Assembly: GCA_964521025.1 (NCBI GenBank)
Contig: CAZFPK010000031.1
Span: 1 to 36,361, forward strand
Length of the DNA: 36,361 nt
Direction of reading: 5' to 3'
Source: DRTC01 sp964521025
GTDB taxonomy: Bacteria; Cloacimonadota; Cloacimonadia; Cloacimonadales; TCS61
Every line of letters begins with the position of its first letter. The stretch's first letter is position 1. Under the pieces are notes generated by a model that was not told the DNA's origin, searched no databases, and saw nothing but the letters and a program-made list of their open reading frames with translations. A program made the position numbers and the translations under genes. Below, piece after piece: positions 24,595-31,093 of the stretch.

Positions 24595-24643
24595 CTTTCC
24601 GAAGCTTCTCCCAAAGGAATTCTTCCAATTAAGATTCGGAAAG
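24595..24643. repeat. R1 half element, copy f (hairpin 1 only)
   Basis: Only the first hairpin, CTTTCCGAAGC to GATTCGGAAAG. It ends 5 bp from the stop codon of the 1109-residue gene and could terminate it. Confidence 0.85.
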
Positions 24644-24648
24644 TTTTT

Positions 24649-27600
24649 CTAATACGCCACCACCACAACTCTATAAAAATATCGATCAGATTCAGATATA
24701 GAAGTATCAGTCCAGGTGGAGGAACCGGTTTCAGCAATAAATTCCATTTGAGTGATTGTAAGATAAGGATCAGTTCCACGATAGATTTTATAAGAATTCG
24801 CTCCGAATACCGGACTCCAGGAAAGATTTATTCCCTCTGTAACTTTTTCAATCGAAAGATCAGAAACCGGTTGAAGTTCTGGAGACTCAATCAATTCATT
24901 TGAATATGAGCTTTCAACTTCTGAAACATCATAAGCTGTAATCGATACAAAATACATTTCATCATTAGATAAACCGGTAAGAATATGCTCGTTTACTTCA
25001 CCGACTACAACCGGACTATTCACTCCCTGATAATTTGCAGTTCCTTCATAAGGTTCACCACTTTCATCATTATCATAATATATTTTATATCCTGCCAGAT
25101 CGGGAATATATATTTCGTCCCAGATTAGTCGTAGAGCGTTATGTTCCGGTTCAATTGTAAGTAGTACGGGTGTTTCTGGAATAGTTACATCATAAAGAAC
25201 CAATTCCATTTCGCAAATAGCAAAACCCTGAACAGAATAAGCATAAAGAATTATCGGAACAGAAATAGAATCTGATTGGACTTCAAACTGAATTATTCCT
25301 GTTGAAACTGAAACCTGTACTCCGGCAATTTCAGAATTTTCATCAATTGAAGTTATTGATCCTCTTGTAGTCTGAATAGTGAACAAAGAACCATCTTCAA
25401 TTATTGTATTATCATTATTAAACAAAGTTTCGGAAGTTATTTGAGCAACTGAAACACCATCTGCTGCCAAACTGTCAGGATTGGAGTTCAAACCAAATGA
25501 ACCTTGCGGTAATCTTGGTGCAATTGTATAAGTCTGAAAATCAGGAATCCAGGCTTTAACTTTATTGGAATCGGGATAGGCGACTGAAGGAATCGGCAAC
25601 CAAACTCCCTCGCTGCTTTCCCAGTATATTGAAAGATGATCTTCATTGATATCTATAACTTCACTATCTGCATAGGCAATGCTGAGTAAAGTGCTGTCAC
25701 CAAATACTTCTCCGGTTGGTTCAAACTTGAAAAAACCACCGATCCCGTAGCGCATCCCGGCAATTTCTTCTCGTAATTCTCTTAATCGATTATTGTAATT
25801 TCTTATTTTATTTCTTTGCGTATTAGAAAGTTCCGGATTTTCCGGTTCTTCATCCCATCCCCAGTTGCGGAACAGAACAGAATCAACTCCTGCCGGAATT
25901 GAGTTTTCACGAATCGTTAGAGTTGAACCTTTGTCGTTCAATTCTACGATTTGTTCATCGGTTCGATTAAGCCAGGAGAAATAATCTCCAAACAGATGTG
26001 ATAGAACAACATCAGTTAGTTCAGACAGTACATCTCCTGAAATAACCTGATCCCACAATTCTGTCATCACTCCAACGAAAGTTTCATCAGGTTGAGGTGG
26101 ATTCGGCATTTCCGTTTGCAGGTATGGAAGACCTTTTACCCAAAAACCTTCTGCCAATTCATATTCTCTGGAATTTGTTGCTTCGATTCCTCCACCCAGA
26201 TTAATAACAATTGCCGGTAAAACAGGAAGCGGAAATTCCAGATCAAGGTCTATTGAATATTCTGATTTATCTTCCGCATCAAATCCATATTCTATCTGCA
26301 CCGGAAGATCATCATTCTGTTCATCATATATTTCGCTGAGAAAGTTCACAAAATCCTGTTTGAAAGTTTCATTATCCAGAGCTACATCGACAGCAGTTGA
26401 ACCAATATTCCACATTTCGGAAGGAAGTTCTGCTACATTTAGAAGTGTATTTTTTACATCATTATCATCAATATTCAACCAGGCTTTATATTCCTGAACT
26501 TGTCCGGGAAGATTATAAATATTTAATGCATTTGAATTACTCGCTAAAGAAGTAGATAGATTTAATGATTGCCAGCTTGAATTCTGCCAGGTTCCTTCAC
26601 ATTCAAAATTCACTTCCAGATTGGAAGGAAAATAATTGCTGTTAAGACGAACAGGATAGATCATACTATACTTCTCGTTATAAGCAGGAACAAATTTTGG
26701 TCCAATTCCCAAACTTACATCATATCCTCCTCCAACATAAAGTCTGCGGTTTATCTCACCGCTTTCTGCAACTCTTTTGCTACCTCCCAGATGAGCATTT
26801 AAACCGAGACTTGGTGAAATCGACATTCCCAAATCCGAACCTTCCAGAATATCGGAGCTGAAGCTAATACTGCCTTCGATATCCAAACCTGTTTCATCCG
26901 CAATACGGGCAATTCCCAAACCATTCTCTCCGGAATTTTCAATAAGTGCTTCCACACACCAAGAAAGGAAGTTCGTAACAATTTGTCCTCCAGGAATTGC
27001 ATTAGCATAAAGGATGGAAGGTTCGGCAAAAAGATAATAAGCCATTAATGCTTCCAAACCTTCCAGATTTTCAAGGTCAAATTCGAATTCGTGTTGATAC
27101 GGGAAACTGGCTGTAACTTCCACTTCTGGTTCGATTCCTGTATCAATCAAAGTCGGCGGACCTAAACCAACTTCTACTCCCAGAAATAGATCATCCCGAC
27201 GAAAAATCCTGAATTCATTCCAATCAGGGTCTGGTTCAGTTCCCTCCAGAAGAATTTTTATTTCCGATCCACTTCCTCCACCGACAAAACCGGTTGCTGT
27301 AACAACTCCACCGGTTATTCCTGCACCGCCTTGTGCATAAATACGATATCCCCATTTGGCTGTGTATTCATAAGGAACAATTTCTGCGATTATACTTTGT
27401 TGATAACTCGGTGAAATCTGTTCACCATCGGCAGTTGTTACCGAAATAGTTTCCTGCTGTCCGACCTCTCCATTGCCGATGATATCCGAACTGATGGGAA
27501 CTGCAAAAACTCCGGCATTCTGAAAGTGGAAAATATTTGTCAGGAATTGGAATGGCAGTCTATTTGCTTCACAGGGAATGATATTCCCCTGCCCATCCTC

Positions 27601-27978
27601 TGCCAGAATATCAATATTGGAAACAGGCAGCCAGACTCCGTTTTGTTGTCCTTCTACAACAAACCAGGCATAACCAATTCCATCTTCCGGTATTTCCAGT
27701 ATTGCCGGATTAGGTGCTTGAGAAACCGGAACAATTCTATATGAACTATAAACTTGACCGCCGGTTTCCAGAGTAACTGTTTCCGAAACGGCAAAACTTC
27801 CTGCTCCCATTAAAGTAGTAAAAGTGTATCTTCCGGATATGGCAAAAGAGCTTTCGTCGTGGTATGGAATTACGGTATTTAGTTCTACTGCATCTGAGAT
27901 GCCGTATCCTGATTCTCTATCTGCAAAAAGCGATGATAAAGATAGGATAAATATTAAAACTAATAAAAAAATTCTCAT
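24649..27978 (-). CDS. large exported protein with Ig-like and FN3 domains
   Basis: 1109 residues. A Sec signal peptide (1-19, ending LFA) is followed by a large beta-rich region (20-700) that I cannot assign, with Gly-rich stretches (AQGGAGITGGVVTATGFVGG). Next come a segment resembling an invasin-type Ig domain (about 780-890; SNPDSLAADGVSVAQITSET) and two C-terminal FN3 domains (about 905-1010 and 1015-1109, ending FYRVVVVAY). There is no lipobox and no recognisable sorting tail. It is probably a cell-surface or secreted adhesin-like protein. Half copies of R1 lie right after its stop and 18 bp before its start, so the gene and the repeats may have moved or been bracketed together. Function unknown. 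Confidence 0.7.
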   Translation of the reverse strand: MRIFLLVLIFILSLSSLFADRESGYGISDAVELNTVIPYHDESSFAISGRYTFTTLMGAGSFAVSETVTLETGGQVYSSYRIVPVSQAPNPAILEIPEDGIGYAWFVVEGQQNGVWLPVSNIDILAEDGQGNIIPCEANRLPFQFLTNIFHFQNAGVFAVPISSDIIGNGEVGQQETISVTTADGEQISPSYQQSIIAEIVPYEYTAKWGYRIYAQGGAGITGGVVTATGFVGGGSGSEIKILLEGTEPDPDWNEFRIFRRDDLFLGVEVGLGPPTLIDTGIEPEVEVTASFPYQHEFEFDLENLEGLEALMAYYLFAEPSILYANAIPGGQIVTNFLSWCVEALIENSGENGLGIARIADETGLDIEGSISFSSDILEGSDLGMSISPSLGLNAHLGGSKRVAESGEINRRLYVGGGYDVSLGIGPKFVPAYNEKYSMIYPVRLNSNYFPSNLEVNFECEGTWQNSSWQSLNLSTSLASNSNALNIYNLPGQVQEYKAWLNIDDNDVKNTLLNVAELPSEMWNIGSTAVDVALDNETFKQDFVNFLSEIYDEQNDDLPVQIEYGFDAEDKSEYSIDLDLEFPLPVLPAIVINLGGGIEATNSREYELAEGFWVKGLPYLQTEMPNPPQPDETFVGVMTELWDQVISGDVLSELTDVVLSHLFGDYFSWLNRTDEQIVELNDKGSTLTIRENSIPAGVDSVLFRNWGWDEEPENPELSNTQRNKIRNYNNRLRELREEIAGMRYGIGGFFKFEPTGEVFGDSTLLSIAYADSEVIDINEDHLSIYWESSEGVWLPIPSVAYPDSNKVKAWIPDFQTYTIAPRLPQGSFGLNSNPDSLAADGVSVAQITSETLFNNDNTIIEDGSLFTIQTTRGSITSIDENSEIAGVQVSVSTGIIQFEVQSDSISVPIILYAYSVQGFAICEMELVLYDVTIPETPVLLTIEPEHNALRLIWDEIYIPDLAGYKIYYDNDESGEPYEGTANYQGVNSPVVVGEVNEHILTGLSNDEMYFVSITAYDVSEVESSYSNELIESPELQPVSDLSIEKVTEGINLSWSPVFGANSYKIYRGTDPYLTITQMEFIAETGSSTWTDTSISESDRYFYRVVVVAY

Positions 27979-27996
27979 AAATAATTCTCCAATTAT

Positions 27997-28038
27997 TTTC
28001 CGAAACTTTCCTCAAAGGAACTCCCAAGATTCGGAAAG
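27997..28038. repeat. R1 half element, copy g
   Basis: Diverged first hairpin only (TTTTCCGAA to GATTCGGAAAG), same orientation as copy f, about 18 bp upstream of the 1109-residue gene's start. Confidence 0.75.
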
Positions 28039-28192
28039 CTATTCACTTTTTTAAGAATCGACCCAAACAAAAGACTTGGCACAAGCCGAAAGGTCTTGTG
28101 TTAAGTCGCTTTCCGTCCATCGCCCTCGATTTACCAACTTATCACAAGATGAAAAATCACTTGTGACAAGTTTTTCTCAAAATTATTTCTTT

Positions 28193-28238
28193 CTTGCTCA
28201 CCGACTTGCTCACTGACTTGCTCACCGACTTGCTCACT
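28193..28238. repeat. 12-bp tandem repeat, 3.8 copies
   Basis: Unit CTTGCTCACYGA repeated at 28193, 28205, 28217 and 28229. It lies immediately beyond the terminator of the DGR reverse transcriptase transcript. No coding sense is apparent. Confidence 0.85.
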
Positions 28239-28286
28239 AAAAAAAGCAGGGAGAGCAACTTTCGAACACTACTAATTGCTCTTCCC
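28239..28286 (-). terminator. intrinsic terminator of the DGR RT/TR transcript
   Basis: On the minus strand, GGGAAGAGCAA pairs with TTGCTCTCCC (one bulged A), with a 17-nt loop that contains the RT stop codon; TGC and a run of seven T follow. It would end the transcript about 95-140 nt after the template repeat and so define the 3' end of the TR RNA. Confidence 0.8.
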
Positions 28287-29582
28287 ATTTATTCTTCGCC
28301 TTTTACAGCCGGAATAGACCTGGACTCCATTATCTCCGCAAGCTCCGTAAAGCTCCCGGTCAGATATTTTTTTGAGTATTGGCGCAACGAAAGCCGATGT
28401 TGTTGTTGCTGTTTGTCGGGTTGTTGTTGTTGCGATACCACGAGCGTAAGTTGTCGTTTGATGAATTGTTGTTCCAGTTACCGCCCCGCAACACACGACT
28501 GACAATTTTTTCGATCTATTCGCATTATTTCTTTCAAATGAAAATTGATACAACAATTTTCCGATAAGTTTTTTTGTATCACCGTGACCGGCGTGACCTT
28601 TCCAGGCATTTATCGATTGTTTTATATATTCCGAATCGATTTTGAAATTGGAATACAACCTTCGATGTTCTTTCATTCTTTTGATGAATCTTCTGATGTT
28701 TTCTTGCCTTAATCTTCGCAGGTTTGGGAGAATATGAAAACCAAGAAAAGCAATCCCGTTTTTGGCAGGAAAAATTTGAGACTTTTTTGGATGCAATGAT
28801 AATCGTAATGAATACAAAAATTCAGTTAGTTCTTCTTTTATTTTTTTCAACTTGTCTTTATAATTATGAAAGATCACAAAATCATCCATATAACGAAGAT
28901 AAAACTTGATTTTCTGATTATGTTTAAACCAGGTATCCATTTCATTCAAATATAAATTTGCAAAAAACTGGCTGGTGAGATTACCGATTGGAATCCCTTT
29001 TTTTTGTTCGAGGAATGATATAATGTCATCTCCGGGATAAAAAATCTGCGGAGATTCCATTTCCGGTGAATAGTCAATTATCTGTTCAATAACTTTCACC
29101 AATCTCTCATCTTTTAGTCTTTTGTTAATAATCCTTTTTAGAATGTTGTGGTCGATTGATTGAAAGAATTTCTTTATATCACATTTCAAAATATATTTAT
29201 TCTGTTTTAGATATAGCTGGCAGACATCAATTGCTTTGTGCATTCCTTTATTTACTCTGCAGGCATAACTATGATAATAGAATCTTTTCTCCCAGATTGG
29301 TTCGATAATATTGATTACGGCGTGATGAACAACTCTATCTTTGTACGGTGCTGCATAAATATCTCTTTCTTTTGGTTCATAAATTTTGAAATAACGATAT
29401 TCTCCGGGAAAATATGAACCGTTTTCCAATTCTTTTTTCAATGAAAGCAGATTGTTCTCCAAATCAGAATTGAACTTCAGAACTTCCGGTTTATATCTTT
29501 TGCGTTGTTCTGCTTTTTTTGCCGCTTCAAATAAGTTTTCGAAGCTTACAAATTTTTCCCAGAGGTTTTTGTAGGTTTTCAA
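28272..29582 (-). CDS. DGR reverse transcriptase
   Basis: 436 residues as read, starting at a TTG with a strong AAGGAAAG site 5-6 bases upstream. RT motifs: LKCDIKKFFQSIDH (Asp135), GIPIGNLTSQFFANLYLNEMD (the SQ-containing motif 4 region of DGR-type RTs), LRYMDDFVIF (Asp233, Asp234) and KKSQIF...AFLGFHI. There is no maturase, endonuclease or retron-type element. The core ends near residue 355. Residues about 362-401 are encoded by the template repeat read in another frame, giving a Thr-rich tail (TTTRQTATTT), and about 35 more residues run to the stop within the terminator loop. The enzyme copies TR RNA with errors at adenines and the cDNA replaces the VR of the target gene. Avd is encoded upstream. 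Confidence 0.95.
   Translation of the reverse strand: MKTYKNLWEKFVSFENLFEAAKKAEQRKRYKPEVLKFNSDLENNLLSLKKELENGSYFPGEYRYFKIYEPKERDIYAAPYKDRVVHHAVINIIEPIWEKRFYYHSYACRVNKGMHKAIDVCQLYLKQNKYILKCDIKKFFQSIDHNILKRIINKRLKDERLVKVIEQIIDYSPEMESPQIFYPGDDIISFLEQKKGIPIGNLTSQFFANLYLNEMDTWFKHNQKIKFYLRYMDDFVIFHNYKDKLKKIKEELTEFLYSLRLSLHPKKSQIFPAKNGIAFLGFHILPNLRRLRQENIRRFIKRMKEHRRLYSNFKIDSEYIKQSINAWKGHAGHGDTKKLIGKLLYQFSFERNNANRSKKLSVVCCGAVTGTTIHQTTTYARGIATTTTRQTATTTSAFVAPILKKISDRELYGACGDNGVQVYSGCKRRRINGKSN
28381..28498 (-). repeat. DGR template repeat (TR)
   Basis: 118 bp aligned without gaps to 31106-31223. Differences: 19, all at positions that are A on the coding (minus) strand of the TR, which has 37 A in total; none of the other 81 positions differs. 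Read in the target frame, the TR encodes an Asn-codon-rich version of the VR (RVLRGGNWNNNSSNDN, then RSWYRNNNNPTNSNNN), the hallmark AAC-rich template. Its GC-rich end (minus-strand ATCGGCTTTCGTTGCGCC) matches the initiation-of-homing region. Confidence 0.97.
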
Positions 29583-29601
29583 ATATCTTTCCTTTTATTT
29601 C

Positions 29602-29738
29602 CTTTCCGATGCTTCCCTCAAATGAATTCTTTCAAATGAGATTCGGAATTTCTCACTCGCAATCAGCACTATCTTTCCTGCTCTAACCTTCCGAATCCTC
29701 TGATACAAGAAAAATTGAGAGAAAGGCTTCGGAAGGGA
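29602..29738. repeat. R1 two-hairpin repeat between avd and the RT gene
   Basis: First hairpin partly decayed (CTTTCCGATGC / GATTCGGAAT), second perfect (CCTTCCGAATCC / GGCTTCGGAAGG). It ends 3 bp from the avd stop codon and lies 19 bp upstream of the RT start, so it may lower read-through from avd into the RT. Confidence 0.85.
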
Positions 29739-29741
29739 AAT

Positions 29742-30083
29742 TCAATTTATCGATTTTAACCATCCTCCCAGCATTGCACCAAGTTCAGTTAAAATATTAC
29801 CCAAATACTCGTATTGCTTTATCGAGATATATTTCAAGTCCACTGTTAGTCTGCATAAATATCTTATCTCAACTAATTTAGCATCAGCAATTGCCAGAAT
29901 GTCTCTTTTATCTTTTGTTTTGGAAGCCATCGAGATAAATTTAAGAAAATCCAAAAAAGCAACTTCTATACGGTCTCCTAAAACAAACTTTTGGCTGCGT
30001 GGAAATTTCTCGATTTTTGGAATAATCCACTTTATCACATCATAAGTTTTTTGAATTATCGGCAGCTCTTGTTGATATTTCAT
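29742..30083 (-). CDS. avd: DGR accessory variability determinant (Avd), four-helix bundle
   Basis: 113 residues, all helical, length typical of Avd. It carries the family phrase KFPRSQKFVLGDRIE near residues 26-40, and basic residues along later helices fit binding of TR RNA and the RT. Avd forms a pentamer that associates with the DGR RT and is needed for priming and mutagenic copying in studied systems. It lies directly upstream of the RT gene with one R1 repeat between. Related four-helix proteins also occur as 23S rRNA intervening-sequence proteins, but the RT/TR context settles the call. Confidence 0.9.
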   Translation of the reverse strand: MKYQQELPIIQKTYDVIKWIIPKIEKFPRSQKFVLGDRIEVAFLDFLKFISMASKTKDKRDILAIADAKLVEIRYLCRLTVDLKYISIKQYEYLGNILTELGAMLGGWLKSIN

Positions 30084-30105
30084 TGCTAATTCATTTTATT
30101 TACAA

Positions 30106-30184
30106 TTCCCACAACTAAACCTGTAGGCTATGTATAAAATACCTCATTATTCTCAAAACCAGCCCACGAGTTCAGTCGTGGGAA
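30106..30184. repeat. R2 two-hairpin repeat, copy a
   Basis: Left hairpin CCCACAACTAAACCTGTAGG (imperfect stem), right hairpin CCCACGAGTTCAGTCGTGGG (perfect outer stem). It lies just upstream of avd. Confidence 0.85.
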
Positions 30185-30232
30185 TATAACATTTACATTC
30201 ATTTCGTCATCATTCCTTTTAGCGTTTCTGGA

Positions 30233-30308
30233 TTCCCACAGCTAAACCTGTGGGCTATTTTAAAACCTTATTATTCTCAAAACCAGCCCACGAGTTCAGT
30301 CGTGGGAA
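30233..30308. repeat. R2 two-hairpin repeat, copy b
   Basis: Hairpins CCCACAGCTAAACCTGTGGG and CCCACGAGTTCAGTCGTGGG. The right hairpin contains the stop codon and last codons of the transposase gene. It is separated from copy a by a 48-bp spacer that recurs between copies c and d. Confidence 0.9.
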
Positions 30309-30742
30309 ACAATTGTAACATTATGTTTTTTCATCAATAAATCCCATTCTGTTTTAAAATCCATTTCTTGATGATGCTTTTTTTGTTTCCTGATATAATT
30401 TTCAACTTTCTTTAACAATGATTCACTCACAGAGAATGCACCATATCCTACCTGCCATAGAAATTTCTCTTTAAAGAAATTATTTTCGTTTATCCAATGG
30501 GAAGTTTCTCCCTTAACATTCATCATAATTTCTTTCAATGAAATATTTGTATTCAAAAGAAATAAACTGTGAATATGATCTTCCATTCCGTTGATGGATT
30601 TTACAACACATTTCTGTTCATCAAAATTATCCCGCAAATGGTGTATTATTTTCTTTAGATATTCTTCACTCATAAACGGACATCGTTCTTTTGTTGCCCA
30701 AACAGCATGAATCCATATTTTCGTTAATGAATGTGACATCAT
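30296..30742 (-). CDS. tnpA: IS200/IS605-family TnpA transposase
   Basis: 148 residues. Y1 single-strand transposase motifs: HxH His56-Ile-His58 in GMEDHIHSLF, and the catalytic Tyr116 in VENYIRKQKKHH. The N-terminal IHAVWATKER and FLWQVGYGAFSVS match this family. It cuts and joins single-stranded DNA at subterminal hairpins. The last codons (VSHD-stop) lie within an R2 hairpin, as is common at the right end of such elements. An AAGGA site precedes the ATG. Two R2 copies flank it on each side. The element lies between the DGR target and avd. No tnpB is present. Confidence 0.92.
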   Translation of the reverse strand: MMSHSLTKIWIHAVWATKERCPFMSEEYLKKIIHHLRDNFDEQKCVVKSINGMEDHIHSLFLLNTNISLKEIMMNVKGETSHWINENNFFKEKFLWQVGYGAFSVSESLLKKVENYIRKQKKHHQEMDFKTEWDLLMKKHNVTIVSHD

Positions 30743-30765
30743 TAAATCCTTGTGAATTTATTTAT

Positions 30766-30837
30766 TCCCACAGCTAAACCTGTGGGCTATGTTTCAATAT
30801 TTCCCATAATCCAGCCCACGAGTTCAGTCGTGGGAAC
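30766..30837. repeat. R2 two-hairpin repeat, copy c
   Basis: Same two hairpins as copy b, 72 bp, 24 bp upstream of the tnpA start. Probably the left end of the element. Confidence 0.88.
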
Positions 30838-30885
30838 ATAACATTTACATTCATTTCGTCATCATTCCTTTTAGCGTTTCTGGAT

Positions 30886-30957
30886 TCCCACAGCTAAACC
30901 TGTAGGCTATGTTTCAATATTTCCCATAATTCAGCCCACGAGTTCAGTCGTGGGAAT
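30886..30957. repeat. R2 two-hairpin repeat, copy d
   Basis: 72 bp, with one change in the left hairpin (CTGTAGG). The 48-bp spacer before it is almost identical to that between copies a and b, so a repeat-spacer-repeat unit is duplicated on both sides of tnpA. Confidence 0.88.
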
Positions 30958-31030
30958 ATAATTTTAAAATCAAGCAAAAATCCAACATTCCGATGAGCTT
31001 CGTACAAACGGAAGTTGAAAAAATCGTGCG

Positions 31031-31049
31031 ATCCCGACTGCGTCGGGAT
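31031..31049. promoter_or_regulatory. hairpin downstream of the DGR variable region
   Basis: Perfect 8-bp stem ATCCCGAC / GTCGGGAT with a 3-nt loop, 57 bp beyond the end of the VR in the target gene's direction. An A/T run flanks it. It could be the terminator of the target gene or the cruciform often found after the VR in DGRs, which helps retrohoming; known examples usually sit closer. Confidence 0.5.
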
Positions 31050-31093
31050 AAAAAAAACAAGTGTCAAAGAACAAGGCACAAGTACTCAAAAGC

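Noticed and set aside
23282..24643. Tandem regularly spaced repeats resembling a CRISPR array
   Set aside because: Units of about 140 bp with two internal hairpins and 6-7 bp separators; no short repeat with unique spacers and no cas genes.
28272..29582. Reverse transcriptase as group II intron or retron RT
   Set aside because: No maturase/X or endonuclease domain, no msr/msd-like region; TR/VR pair, Avd and the DGR-type motif 4 settle it as a DGR.
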